DNA from: Pseudomonas sp. NC02 | GTDB lineage: Bacteria > Pseudomonadota > Gammaproteobacteria > Pseudomonadales > Pseudomonadaceae | Length of the DNA stretch: 64,000 nt | NCBI RefSeq assembly: GCF_002874965.1 | Contig: NZ_CP025624.1 | Location: 5,456,001-5,520,000, forward strand | Reading direction: 5' to 3' | In this document: piece by piece, positions 19,073-27,522 of the stretch | How the letters are laid out: every line of letters begins with the position of its first letter | Position numbering within the stretch: position 1 is the first letter of the stretch | The notes under the pieces: generated by a model | What the model saw: only the letters and a program-made list of their open reading frames with translations | Database searches by the model: none | Told to the model about the DNA's origin: nothing | Translations under genes and position numbers: made by a program

Positions 19073-20392
19073 ATGGATAACTCCAACTCCCTGCCTCTGG
19101 GGTCGGCGGCTGCGCCGGCAAAAGAACGCACCACCTCCAGCCGTATCAGGTCGATCTTCAGCGGATCGGTCGGCAACATGGTCGAGTGGTACGACTGGTA
19201 CGTCTACGCGGCTTTCTCCCTGTATTTCGCCAAGACCTTTTTCCCGAAAGGCGACACCACCGCCCAACTCCTGAACACCGCCGCGATCTTCGCCGTGGGC
19301 TTCCTGATGCGCCCGATCGGTGGCTGGTTGATGGGCCTGTACGCTGACAAGGTCGGACGTAAAAAGGCCTTGATGGCCTCGGTGTACCTGATGTGCTTCG
19401 GCTCTTTGCTGATTGCCCTGAGCCCGGGCTATGAAGCCATTGGTATCGGTGCGCCGATCCTGCTGGTATTCGCCCGCTTACTGCAGGGGCTGTCGGTCGG
19501 CGGTGAATACGGCACCTCCGCCACTTACCTCAGCGAAATGGCGACCAAGGAACGTCGGGGCTTCTACTCCAGCTTCCAGTACGTGACCCTGATCTCCGGC
19601 CAGCTCATCGCCCTGGCGGTATTGATCGTGCTGCAACAATTGCTGACCACCGAACAACTGTACGACTGGGGCTGGCGTATCCCGTTCGCCATCGGCGCGC
19701 TGTGCGCGGTAGTGGCGCTGTACCTGCGTCGTGGCATGGAAGAAACCGAGTCGTTCACCAAGAAAGAAAAGGCCAAGGAAAGCGCAATGCGCACCTTGAT
19801 GCGCCACCCCAAGGAACTGATGACCGTGGTCGGCCTGACCATGGGCGGCACCCTGGCGTTCTACACCTACACCACCTACATGCAGAAATACCTGGTGAAC
19901 ACCGTCGGCATGAGCATCTCCGACTCCACCACCATTTCGGCGGCCACGCTGTTCCTGTTCATGTGCCTGCAACCCATCATCGGCGGGCTGTCGGACAAGG
20001 TTGGCCGCCGGCCGATCCTGATCGCCTTCGGCGTCCTCGGCACCCTGTTCACCGTGCCGATCCTCACCACCCTGCACACCATCCAGACCTGGTGGGGCGC
20101 GTTCTTCCTGATCATGGCGGCGCTGATCATCGTCAGCGGCTACACCTCGATCAACGCCGTGGTGAAGGCCGAATTGTTCCCCACCGAAATCCGCGCCCTG
20201 GGCGTTGGCTTGCCCTATGCACTGACCGTGTCGATCTTCGGCGGCACCGCTGAATACATCGCGCTGTGGTTCAAGAGCATTGGTATGGAAACCGGTTACT
20301 ACTGGTACGTCACCGCGTGTATTGCGGTGTCGCTGTTGGTGTATGTGACCATGAAGGACACCCGCAAGCATTCGCGGATTACTACGGACTAA
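19073..20392 (+). CDS. MHS-family MFS permease, probable 2-oxoglutarate/dicarboxylate transporter
   Basis: This 439-residue, 12-helix transporter belongs to the metabolite:H+ symporter branch of the MFS. Markers are VEWYDWYVYAAFSLYFAKTF in helix 1, YADKVGRKKALM after helix 2, and LQGLSVGGEYGTSATYLSEM in helices 4-5. The nearest known relatives are KgtP-type permeases for 2-oxoglutarate and related dicarboxylates. Its position behind a MifS/MifR-type system and a sigma-54 promoter supports induction by its own substrate. The gene is monocistronic, with a terminator directly after it. Confidence 0.85.
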   Translation: MDNSNSLPLGSAAAPAKERTTSSRIRSIFSGSVGNMVEWYDWYVYAAFSLYFAKTFFPKGDTTAQLLNTAAIFAVGFLMRPIGGWLMGLYADKVGRKKALMASVYLMCFGSLLIALSPGYEAIGIGAPILLVFARLLQGLSVGGEYGTSATYLSEMATKERRGFYSSFQYVTLISGQLIALAVLIVLQQLLTTEQLYDWGWRIPFAIGALCAVVALYLRRGMEETESFTKKEKAKESAMRTLMRHPKELMTVVGLTMGGTLAFYTYTTYMQKYLVNTVGMSISDSTTISAATLFLFMCLQPIIGGLSDKVGRRPILIAFGVLGTLFTVPILTTLHTIQTWWGAFFLIMAALIIVSGYTSINAVVKAELFPTEIRALGVGLPYALTVSIFGGTAEYIALWFKSIGMETGYYWYVTACIAVSLLVYVTMKDTRKHSRITTD

Positions 20393-20410
20393 GGGTTCGG
20401 CAGGCGTAAA

Positions 20411-20446
20411 AAAAGGGCCATGTCAGTCAATGACACGGCCCTTTTT
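20411..20446. terminator. Rho-independent terminator after the permease gene
   Basis: AAAAGGGCC pairs with GGCCCTTTT and an inner TGTCA/TGACA extends the stem around GTCAA. It can serve the permease gene and, from the other strand, the converging DUF347-repeat gene. Confidence 0.85.
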
Positions 20447-20454
20447 CATTGCCC

Positions 20455-21210
20455 TCAAGACAGCTCGGCAGCCGCCTGGCGTCCATACCGACGCTGGGCA
20501 TACGCCGCCCCGGCAATCATCACCACCAGCACCGCCGCCAACACGGCCGACGAGCCGATGGTGCCAAAGTCCAGCCCGCCCTTTTCATGGGGTTTGGTCA
20601 GGAAGTCACCCAGGGTTGCGCCGAACGGCCGGGTCAACACAAACGCCACCCAGAACAGCAGCACCGACGAAATCCGCGTGAGGTATTTAAGCAACACCAC
20701 CACCGCGATACTCGCCCCGATCAGCAACGCGCCACCAGCGAACCCCAGCCCGGAATCATCCGCGAGGAAATCCCCCAGCGCCGTGCCCAGGGTGTTGGAG
20801 AACAGGATCGCCATCCAGTAGAACAGCTCACCGCGAAAGGTCTGCACCTTGTTCACGTTCAGCGAGTCGCCGCTGATACGCCACAGGGCAAAGATCGCCA
20901 CCAGGATCGACACCAGAATCATCGAGCCCGTGGCATAACCCAGCCCCAGCGTGCGGTCCATAAAGTCCGACATGGTGGTGCCGGCGGTGCTGGTGGACAG
21001 GATCACGATCCAGTACAGCACCGGGTTGTAGGTTTTCGACCAGAGTTGCGTCACCAGAGTGACCAGGAACACGCTGATCAGGATCATCGAGCTGATGGCG
21101 TAACCGACATTCAAGGTCATCGACAGCAAGTCCCCGGCGGTTTCGCCCAGGGTCGTGGCGCAGATTTTCATGACCCAGAACGCCAGGGTGATCTGAGGAA
21201 GTTTGTTCAT
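20455..21210 (-). CDS. DUF347-repeat (COG4705-type) integral membrane protein
   Basis: This 251-residue, very hydrophobic protein is built from four copies of a unit of about 55-60 residues. Each copy contains a T-x-G/A-x3-D-F/L core: TTLGETAGDLLS, STAGTTMSDFMD, NTLGTALGDFLA and RPFGATLGDFLT. The first three are followed by a LGYATGS or LGFAGGA-like element and two helices. This matches the family defined by the DUF347 repeat. The regular Asp and Thr in membrane segments would suit ion binding, but no function is known to me. The gene appears monocistronic and convergent with the permease gene. Confidence 0.7.
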   Translation of the reverse strand: MNKLPQITLAFWVMKICATTLGETAGDLLSMTLNVGYAISSMILISVFLVTLVTQLWSKTYNPVLYWIVILSTSTAGTTMSDFMDRTLGLGYATGSMILVSILVAIFALWRISGDSLNVNKVQTFRGELFYWMAILFSNTLGTALGDFLADDSGLGFAGGALLIGASIAVVVLLKYLTRISSVLLFWVAFVLTRPFGATLGDFLTKPHEKGGLDFGTIGSSAVLAAVLVVMIAGAAYAQRRYGRQAAAELS

Positions 21211-21405
21211 TGTGCAGAAGGCTCCAAAGGCTCAGTCGTTCAATCGGTCGACTTACAGGGGGTGTCGACCTGGCGCGCAGACTGACCCGGGAGCTGTGAA
21301 AAATAGGTGGGGGCTGTATGAAAATTCCATATGGATGATAGAAATCCGCCGCGCCGGATTGCACTATGATGCCCTCCCCAGAACCGCGCAGCAGGAACCC
21401 CGGCC

Positions 21406-22038
21406 ATGTCCGACGATATTCATTTCTACGAACCCGCCAACGGCCACGGCCTGCCCCATGACCCATTCAACGCGATCGTCGGCCCGCGCCCGATTGGCTG
21501 GATTTCGTCACACGACAGCCAGGGCCGCCTGAACCTGGCGCCCTACAGTTTCTTTAACGCGTTCAACTACATTCCGCCGATCATTGGGTTTTCCAGTGTC
21601 GGGCGCAAAGACAGCCTGAACAACATCGAACAGACCGGTGAGTTCGTGTGGAACCTGGCTACCCGCCCGCTGGCCGAGCAGATGAACCAGAGTTGCGCGC
21701 CGGTATCACCCGAGGTCAACGAGTTTGAATTGGCCGGCTTGACGCCGGTGGCTTCAAAGGTGATCGCCGTGCCTCGCGTGGGCGAAAGCCCGGTGTCGTT
21801 CGAGTGCAAGGTGACGCAGATCATTCAGCTGCAGCGCGCCGACAAGGAGCTGGTGCCTAGCTGGCTGGTGCTTGGTGAGGTGGTCGCGGTGCATATCGCC
21901 AAATGGCTGCTGAAAGACGGGGTGTACGACACGGCTGCCGCCCAGCCGATCCTGCGTGGAGGTGGCCCGGCGGATTATTTTCAGTTGGGGCCGGAAGCGC
22001 TGTTCAAAATGTACCGCCCAGGCGCCACGCAACGCTGA
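21406..22038 (+). CDS. Flavin reductase-like (FMN-binding split barrel) protein
   Basis: The 210-residue protein belongs to the DIM6/NTAB flavin reductase family. Visible markers are PFNAIVGPRPIGWISSHDSQ, then NLAPYSFFNAFNYIPP and the FMN-phosphate region GRKDSLNNIEQTGEFVWNLA. It binds FMN and may reduce flavins or act on a specific substrate. The C-terminal PILRGGGPADYFQLG is usual in the subgroup. It is transcribed alone, with a REP doublet just downstream, so the neighbourhood does not point to a pathway. Confidence 0.82.
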   Translation: MSDDIHFYEPANGHGLPHDPFNAIVGPRPIGWISSHDSQGRLNLAPYSFFNAFNYIPPIIGFSSVGRKDSLNNIEQTGEFVWNLATRPLAEQMNQSCAPVSPEVNEFELAGLTPVASKVIAVPRVGESPVSFECKVTQIIQLQRADKELVPSWLVLGEVVAVHIAKWLLKDGVYDTAAAQPILRGGGPADYFQLGPEALFKMYRPGATQR

Positions 22039-22054
22039 TTGGAATGCGATAAAA

Positions 22055-22145
22055 ATGTGGGAGCGGGCTTGCTCGCGAAGGAGGCGTGTCAGTCCATGCA
22101 TATGCCAACTGATCCACCGCATTCGCGAGCAAGCCCGCTCCCACA
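22055..22145. repeat. REP doublet (GTGGGAGCGGGCTTGCTCGC type)
   Basis: Inverted REP copies start at 22055 and end at 22145, just downstream of the flavin reductase gene and before a converging small gene. Confidence 0.85.
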
Positions 22146-22178
22146 CAAGCCGCTCCCAGATTTGGATCAGCGGTGTTT

Positions 22179-22427
22179 TCAGTTGGCGGAAGTTGCCCAA
22201 GAGAGCTGACCGTCTTCATCTACATCGACCAAGCGCTCCAGTTGCAGCGCTGCGGCATCGTCGGCGTCGGAGGCAGTCTTGAACGTCTGTCCATCGAGGA
22301 TCTTGTGAAAGCGCGGTGCGCCCATGCCATCCAGCGCCTTGACGGCGATGGCGGCGCTATAGCCACCCTCTTCTTCACGCACCAAGGCGGAAACGGCTTC
22401 GTGGTGGGCAAACTCTTTACGTGCCAT
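22179..22427 (-). CDS. Conserved small hypothetical protein
   Basis: This is an 82-residue acidic protein starting MARKEFAHHEAVSALVREEE. It has no signal peptide or membrane segment. The sequence alternates charged helix-like stretches (DADDAAALQLERLVDVDEDG) and is likely cytoplasmic. The start at 22427 has an AGGAC-like ribosome binding site; the frame is open to 22562, but the added residues look non-coding (Trp/Pro-rich). The gene lies 43 bases downstream of the monooxygenase-fold gene on the same strand and could be co-transcribed. I do not recognise a family. Confidence 0.6.
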   Translation of the reverse strand: MARKEFAHHEAVSALVREEEGGYSAAIAVKALDGMGAPRFHKILDGQTFKTASDADDAAALQLERLVDVDEDGQLSWATSAN

Positions 22428-22470
22428 GTTGCAGGTCCTGGCCAATGGGAAAGGCGGCCATTCTAAAGCA

Positions 22471-22812
22471 CTAGCCCGCCAGTTGCAGGTACTCGCCATA
22501 GGCATTGGCCGCCGAGGCGTCGGTAAAGGTCTGGAAGTCCATGCTGCGAACCACCATGTCATTCAACAACTCGGTGAAGACCATCAGCGCCGGCGAGCTG
22601 AAGTAGGCACTCATCGCCTGCTCGCTGCTCCAGAAGCCCGACACCAACCACACATCCGGGTCGGCCAGGGAGTGCTGCAACGAGAATTGCAGGCAACCCT
22701 GAGCCTGGCGGCCCGGTTCGATCAAACTGCTCAAGCGTGCACCCAGTTCGGTGCTGTACCCGGTACGGGCACGGATAAAGGCCATATGGCTCGCGGGAAT
22801 GGGGGTGGACAT
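22471..22812 (-). CDS. Antibiotic biosynthesis monooxygenase (ABM)-fold protein
   Basis: This 113-residue protein has the dimeric alpha/beta-barrel (ABM) layout: an N-terminal strand (MAFIRARTG), then FSLQHSLADPDVWLVSGFWS and a C-terminal strand. Proteins of this size include quinol monooxygenases and heme-degrading enzymes, but many lack a defined activity. GGGAGAG precedes the ATG at 22812. It is divergent from an AraC-family regulator across a 326-base gap with inverted repeats, so that regulator probably controls it. Confidence 0.65.
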   Translation of the reverse strand: MSTPIPASHMAFIRARTGYSTELGARLSSLIEPGRQAQGCLQFSLQHSLADPDVWLVSGFWSSEQAMSAYFSSPALMVFTELLNDMVVRSMDFQTFTDASAANAYGEYLQLAG

Positions 22813-22927
22813 GTTCGACTCTCCCGTTGAGAAGTGATGCTCGGCAAGCACTGTGAGGGCGTGTTGCCATAGGATCAAAGATACGGGCGCGGGGGTGGAT
22901 GCGGTTAGTCAATTCCTGCTGGCTTAT

Positions 22928-23067
22928 TGCACAATCCTGCGAGATACGTAGATATAGCAATCGGCCTGCGAAGTTTATTCCCGGCATGACTGCCGTATTT
23001 CAGGGGCATGACAGGCCCCGGCTTGCCTGATTCACGATTTTTCGCAGGATCAGGCAAGGATTGTGCA
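22928..23067. promoter_or_regulatory. Inverted-repeat operator candidates in ABM/araC divergent region
   Basis: The gene-free stretch 22813-23138 carries TGCACAATCCT at 22928-22938 and its exact inverse complement AGGATTGTGCA at 23057-23067. Overlapping it, ATCCTGCGA at 22934-22942 is mirrored by TCGCAGGAT at 23042-23050. GCCTGAT (23025) and ATCAGGC (23049) form a third pair. The spacing fits looping or paired occupation by an AraC-type dimer between divergent promoters. Binding is inferred, not shown. Confidence 0.5.
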
Positions 23068-23138
23068 GAATCGAAATACCGCTTTTTGCAAAGCCGCCCT
23101 TAAGCTGTGCCCATCGTCAAAGCACCAGAGGATGTCCC

Positions 23139-24068
23139 ATGTCGTCGCCCGAACTTCGCTCCACCCCCCTCGACGCCGATATGGAAAAGCAGCGCGCAGA
23201 ACTCGCCGGCATCGTTCGCCGGCATACCTGGGAGGATGGTTCCTACGGCACGGCGATCACGTCGCTGTATCTCAACCGTCATAACTCCCCGCGTGAATTC
23301 ACGCCGGTGCTGGTTGAGCCCGCGCTGTGCATCCTCGCCCAGGGGCGCAAGGAAGTGCGTTTGGCGGATGAAGTATTCGCCTATGACCCGCTCAATTACC
23401 TGGTGTTTTCGGTAGCGATGCCGGTGGCCGGGCGCATCCTTGATGCCACGCCGGAAGACCCCAACCTGTCGATTCGGGTGAATATCGACCCGGCACAGAT
23501 CACCGCACTGATTGCCGAAGCCGGGCCGATGGGCGTGCCCCCGCGCCCGACCTCCCGAGGGATGTATGTCGACCGCCTGGACAACCAGTTACTGGACGCT
23601 GTGCTGCGCCTGACCCGATTGCTCGACGCACCGAAAGACATCGCAATGCTCGCGCCGCTGATCAATCGGGAAATTCTCTATCGCCTGTTGCGCGGTCCAC
23701 AGGGTTATCGGCTGTATGAAATTGCCGTCGCCAACAGTCAGAGCCATCGGGTGAGCCAGGCGATCACCTGGTTGAACGGCAACTACGAACAGCCCCTGCG
23801 CATTGATGACCTGGCCAAGGAAGTGAACCTCAGCGTCTCGACCTTGCACCACCGCTTCAAGGCGATGACCGCCATGAGCCCGTTGCAGTACCAAAAACAG
23901 TTGCGCTTGCAGGAGGCTCGGCGGTTGATGATCGCCGAGGGCCTGGAAGCCTCGGCGGCGGGGTATCGGGTGGGCTATGAGAGCCCATCACAGTTCAGCC
24001 GCGAATACAGCCGGCTGTTTGGTGCGCCGCCGTTGCGGGATCTGGCCAGGTTGCGCCAGAGCGTCTAA
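23139..24068 (+). CDS. AraC-family transcriptional regulator
   Basis: The 309-residue regulator has an N-terminal AraC_N-type sensory domain; EPALCILAQGRKEVRLADE and NYLVFSVAMPVAGRILDATP are typical. Two helix-turn-helix motifs follow at about residues 210-305 (IDDLAKEVNLSVSTLHHRFK and AAGYRVGYESPSQFSREYSR). The start was set at ATG 23139, preceded by AGAGGA; the frame is open to 23061, but those residues are not AraC-like. The effector is unknown. The divergent ABM-fold gene and the inverted repeats between them are the likely targets. Confidence 0.88.
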   Translation: MSSPELRSTPLDADMEKQRAELAGIVRRHTWEDGSYGTAITSLYLNRHNSPREFTPVLVEPALCILAQGRKEVRLADEVFAYDPLNYLVFSVAMPVAGRILDATPEDPNLSIRVNIDPAQITALIAEAGPMGVPPRPTSRGMYVDRLDNQLLDAVLRLTRLLDAPKDIAMLAPLINREILYRLLRGPQGYRLYEIAVANSQSHRVSQAITWLNGNYEQPLRIDDLAKEVNLSVSTLHHRFKAMTAMSPLQYQKQLRLQEARRLMIAEGLEASAAGYRVGYESPSQFSREYSRLFGAPPLRDLARLRQSV

Positions 24069-24096
24069 CCACGGTTATAACACCGGATACTAATAA

Positions 24097-24189
24097 TGTG
24101 GCGAGGGAGCTTGCTCCCGTTGGACTGCGCAGCAGTCCCATCTTTTGGGGCCGCTTCGCGCCCCAACGGGAGCAAGCTCCCTCGCCACA
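24097..24189. repeat. Inverted repeat pair of GGCGAGGGAGCTTGCTCCC type
   Basis: Second copy of the element at 15548-15641, with the same arms and the same GGGGCCGC...GCGCCCC core. It lies between the convergent araC-type and gtrS genes. Confidence 0.85.
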
Positions 24190-24220
24190 AGTACTCAATC
24201 AGCTGCAGTATTGGTGGTGT

Positions 24221-25690
24221 TCAATCCAGGCCACGAGGCAGTTGCAAGGTCACCCGCAAACCGCCCTCCCGCAGATTCTGCAAACTCACTTCACCGCCAT
24301 GGCTGTGGGCAATGTTGCGGGCGATGCCCAGGCCCAGGCCGTAACCCTGTTGCTGCCCGGCCAGGCGGAAGTGCGGCTCGAAGACCTGCTCCAGGCGCTG
24401 TTCCGGCACGCCCGGGCCTTCGTCGTCGACGTGGAGGATGAACTCCGCGCCATCGTCTTCAATGTGCAAATGGGCGTTCTGCCCGTACTTCAGGGCGTTG
24501 TCGATCAGGTTGCCGATGCAGCGCTTGAGCGCCAGCGGCTTGCCCGGGTACGTCGTAAGTGCCCGACCATGTTGGGTCACGCGCCCATTGCCGTTGGGCG
24601 CCAGGTACGGCTCCACCAGGCAGTCGAGTACGTGGTTGAGGTCCACCGGTTCGATGTTTTCGTGGATGTCGGTGTCCTTCACGCACTGCAACGCGCCTTT
24701 GACCAGCAATTCCAGTTCATCCAGGTCGCGGCCGAACTTGGCTTGCAGGTTCTCGTCTTCCAGCAATTCCACCCGCAACCGCAGGCGTGTGATGGGTGTG
24801 CGCAGGTCGTGGGAAATGGCGCTGAACAGCTGGCTGCGTTCGGTCAGGTAACGGCTGATGCGTTCGCGCATGGCATTGAACGCGCGGCCTACTTCCACCA
24901 CTTCGCTGCCGCCGCCTTCGGCCACCGGCTCCACGTCGGCGCCCAGGGACATGTCCCGCGCCGCCCTCGCCAGGCGCTTGAGTGGACGGCTTTGCCAGTG
25001 CACCAACAGGCCGATAAACAGCAGCAGGAAGCCGCTGGTGAGCACGATAAACCACACCTGCTGGTATGGCAGGCCTTGTTCTTCGAGGCTGGTGTAGGGT
25101 TCGGGCAGCAAGGAGGCAATGTAGAGCCATTCGCCTTGGGCCAGCTGGATCTGGGTGACCAACACCGGCGGATTCACCGGTTCCAGGGTCAGCGCGTAAT
25201 GCGCCCAGGAACGTGGCAGTTCGTCGAGTTTCAAGCCGGCGTTGAAGATGCGCAGGTCTTCGGCGCTGACGAACTCCACCGAAACATGCACGTCGCTGCC
25301 CAGGGTCTGGCGCAACACTTCTTCGACAGCACCGAGCACTGCATGCTTGCGCGGGGTTTCCGGCAATACCGCCATGTCCAGGGGCTTGTCGTTGAGCGTC
25401 ACCACAAACCGGGTACCGCCCATGCTGCGCAACTGGTCCAGTACCAACGGCCGGAAGGCCACCGGCAACGAGCGGAAATAACTGACGCTGGCGGTCATCG
25501 AATGCGCCAGGCTGCGGGCGGCGGTTACCAGGCCTTCAAGCTGGGTAGCGCGCAATTGCGAGACCCAGATTACGCTGGACAACGCCTGGGCAAACAGCAC
25601 CGCCAACAGGGTCAGCAGTAACATCCGCCCCAGCAGCGAACGCGGTACCGGGATGCGCCGGCGCAGTTCACGCAGGCGCTCAGTGGGCAT
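24221..25690 (-). CDS. gtrS: GtrS-type sensor histidine kinase
   Basis: The 489-residue kinase has an N-terminal helix (about 21-43), a periplasmic domain of about 190 residues, a second helix (FIVLTSGFLLLFIGLLVHW), HAMP, and a catalytic core. The H-box reads SAISHDLRTPITRLRLR, and the ATPase boxes are NLIDNALKYG, DEGPGV and GLGLGIARNIAHSHGG. In Pseudomonas GtrS and GltR sense glucose-acid metabolites (2-ketogluconate, 6-phosphogluconate) and control glucose uptake genes. The gene order edd-glk-gltR-gtrS supports this identity. The start at 25690 overlaps gltR by 11 bases. Confidence 0.88.
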   Translation of the reverse strand: MPTERLRELRRRIPVPRSLLGRMLLLTLLAVLFAQALSSVIWVSQLRATQLEGLVTAARSLAHSMTASVSYFRSLPVAFRPLVLDQLRSMGGTRFVVTLNDKPLDMAVLPETPRKHAVLGAVEEVLRQTLGSDVHVSVEFVSAEDLRIFNAGLKLDELPRSWAHYALTLEPVNPPVLVTQIQLAQGEWLYIASLLPEPYTSLEEQGLPYQQVWFIVLTSGFLLLFIGLLVHWQSRPLKRLARAARDMSLGADVEPVAEGGGSEVVEVGRAFNAMRERISRYLTERSQLFSAISHDLRTPITRLRLRVELLEDENLQAKFGRDLDELELLVKGALQCVKDTDIHENIEPVDLNHVLDCLVEPYLAPNGNGRVTQHGRALTTYPGKPLALKRCIGNLIDNALKYGQNAHLHIEDDGAEFILHVDDEGPGVPEQRLEQVFEPHFRLAGQQQGYGLGLGIARNIAHSHGGEVSLQNLREGGLRVTLQLPRGLD

Positions 25691-26411
25691 TGCCGGCAAC
25701 CACGCTGGCTGCCAATTGATAGCCACTGCCGCGCACGGTGCGGATCAGCCGGGGTGGTTTTTCGGTGTCGCGCAGGCGTTGGCGCAGACGGCTGACGGCC
25801 ATGTCGACAATCCGGTCCAGGGGCATCAGGTCGCGGCCACGGGTGGCGTTGCCGATGGTGTCGCGGTCGAGGATTTGCTGGGGGTGGTCGAGGAACAGTT
25901 TGAGCAGGGCAAAATCGGCGCCGGAAAGAATCACTTCCTCGCCGTCGACGTGGAACAGCCGGTGGCTGACCATGTCCAGGCGCCACTCGCCAAACACCAG
26001 CACCTCGCCGCCGCTGCGCTCCTGGCCAAACTGGCAGCGCCGCAACAAGGCCTTGATACGGGCCTGCAACTCACGGGGGCTGAAGGGTTTGCCGATGTAA
26101 TCGTCGGCACCCAGCTCCAGGCCGATGACGCGGTCGGCTTCGTCGGAACTGGCGGTGAGCATGATGATCGGCACCTGGGCCTGGCGCGGGTGCTGGCGGA
26201 TCCAGCGGCAGAGGCTGAAACCGTCTTCGTCCGGCAGCATCACATCAAGGATCACCAGGTCGCACGGCGCTTCGTTCATCGCCTGGCGGAACCCCGCGCC
26301 ATCCGGCACGCCGCGCACCTGGAAACCGGCGCGGCTGAGGTAGGTTTGCAGCAACTCGCGGATTTCCTGGTCGTCGTCGACCAGGAGAATGGATTTACTG
26401 ATTACGCTCAC
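25680..26411 (-). CDS. gltR: GltR, OmpR-type response regulator of glucose transport
   Basis: This 243-residue OmpR-family regulator has a receiver with phospho-acceptor Asp56 (LVILDVMLP), the dimer-interface Lys in GKPFSPRELQ, and a C-terminal winged helix ending in RLIRTVRGSGYQLA. GltR represses glucose-uptake and related genes until the partner kinase GtrS senses sugar-acid intermediates. It follows glk on the same strand after a gap of about 150 bases that holds a REP doublet. That gap may uncouple its expression from edd-glk. Confidence 0.9.
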   Translation of the reverse strand: MSVISKSILLVDDDQEIRELLQTYLSRAGFQVRGVPDGAGFRQAMNEAPCDLVILDVMLPDEDGFSLCRWIRQHPRQAQVPIIMLTASSDEADRVIGLELGADDYIGKPFSPRELQARIKALLRRCQFGQERSGGEVLVFGEWRLDMVSHRLFHVDGEEVILSGADFALLKLFLDHPQQILDRDTIGNATRGRDLMPLDRIVDMAVSRLRQRLRDTEKPPRLIRTVRGSGYQLAASVVAGNAH

Positions 26412-26468
26412 GGGGTCCTCCTTGTTGTTATGGCCAAGCTTAAGTCATTTGTTGCCCTTGAGGCCGCC

Positions 26469-26551
26469 TTCGCGAGCAAGCCCGCTCCCACATTCGACCT
26501 CATTCATCCAGTTGGAATGGGATTGAATGTGGGAGCGGGCTTGCTCGCGAA
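26469..26551. repeat. REP doublet inside the edd-glk-gltR-gtrS gene string
   Basis: Inverted REP copies (left TTCGCGAGCAAGCCCGCTCC, right its complement) occupy the glk-gltR gap. This is the only REP doublet here that sits between genes of one presumed operon. Confidence 0.85.
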
Positions 26552-26565
26552 GAGGCCATCACTGC

Positions 26566-27522
26566 CTACGCAAATGCCTGCTCAAGCGCCACACCAGCAC
26601 CTGTCAACCCTGAATACGGTGCCGTCACCAGCCACACCGGAATGCCTTTGAAGTAGTCGCTCATGCAGCCCTTGTCGCCAAAACTCCTGGCAAAACCACT
26701 CTTGATAAAGAAATCGGCAAAGCGCGGGATCACCCCACCCACGATGTACACGCCACCACGACCGCCGGTGGTCAGCACGTTGTTACCGGCAACGCGGCCC
26801 AGCCAGATACTGAACTGGTCCAGCACTTCCAAGGCAATCGGGTCGCCCGCCAGGCCAGCGGCAGTGATGGCCTCGGGAGTTTCCAGAACCGCCTCGTGAC
26901 CGTCCACCGCGCAGATCGCCCGGTACAACCTGGGCAAACCGCCACCGCTCAAGGCAGTTTCAGCGCTGACATGGCCGATCTCATTGTAGATGTGCTGCCA
27001 CAGCTGGGCTTCACGCGGGCTGCTCACGGGCAGGTCGACATGGCCGCCCTCCCCCGGCAATGCCGCCCAACGGCCATGGCCGAGGTCGAGCAAGGTGCCG
27101 ACGCCCAGGCCGGTGCCCGGGCCGATCACCACCGCAGGGCGCAACGGCTCCGGCGTGCCTTCGCACACCACGCGGAATTCGTCGGGCTTCAGGCGGGTCA
27201 TGCCCAGGGCCATGGCCGAGAAATCATTCACCAGCAGCAGCTCGTCCACCTGCAAGGTCTTGCAGAACGCAGTCTTGCTCAGGCGCCAGTGATTGTTGGT
27301 GAATTTAAATTCATCTCCACTCACCGGCCCCGCGACCGACAGGCACACCGCGCCAATCGAGCCGATGGCCAGGCCTTCTTCCTTCAGATAGACCTGGATC
27401 GCCTCTTCCGGGCTGGCATGATCCGCCGTCGCATGGACGCGGATCGAATGCAGCTCCTGATCCCGCCACAACGCAAAACGGGCGTTGGTACCACCGATAT
27501 CACCGACCAGCGCTAGCTTCAC
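26566..27522 (-). CDS. glk: Glucokinase
   Basis: Glucokinase of 318 residues phosphorylates glucose with ATP to glucose 6-phosphate. The ATP-binding motif [14 protein letters not shown] opens the protein, and [12 protein letters not shown] and GEGGHVDLP mark the sugar/phosphate site of the Glk (non-ROK) family. It overlaps edd by 4 bases, so the two are translationally coupled in the Entner-Doudoroff operon. In pseudomonads this supplies the direct phosphorylation branch next to periplasmic glucose oxidation. Confidence 0.95.
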   Translation of the reverse strand: MKLALVGDIGGTNARFALWRDQELHSIRVHATADHASPEEAIQVYLKEEGLAIGSIGAVCLSVAGPVSGDEFKFTNNHWRLSKTAFCKTLQVDELLLVNDFSAMALGMTRLKPDEFRVVCEGTPEPLRPAVVIGPGTGLGVGTLLDLGHGRWAALPGEGGHVDLPVSSPREAQLWQHIYNEIGHVSAETALSGGGLPRLYRAICAVDGHEAVLETPEAITAAGLAGDPIALEVLDQFSIWLGRVAGNNVLTTGGRGGVYIVGGVIPRFADFFIKSGFARSFGDKGCMSDYFKGIPVWLVTAPYSGLTGAGVALEQAFA

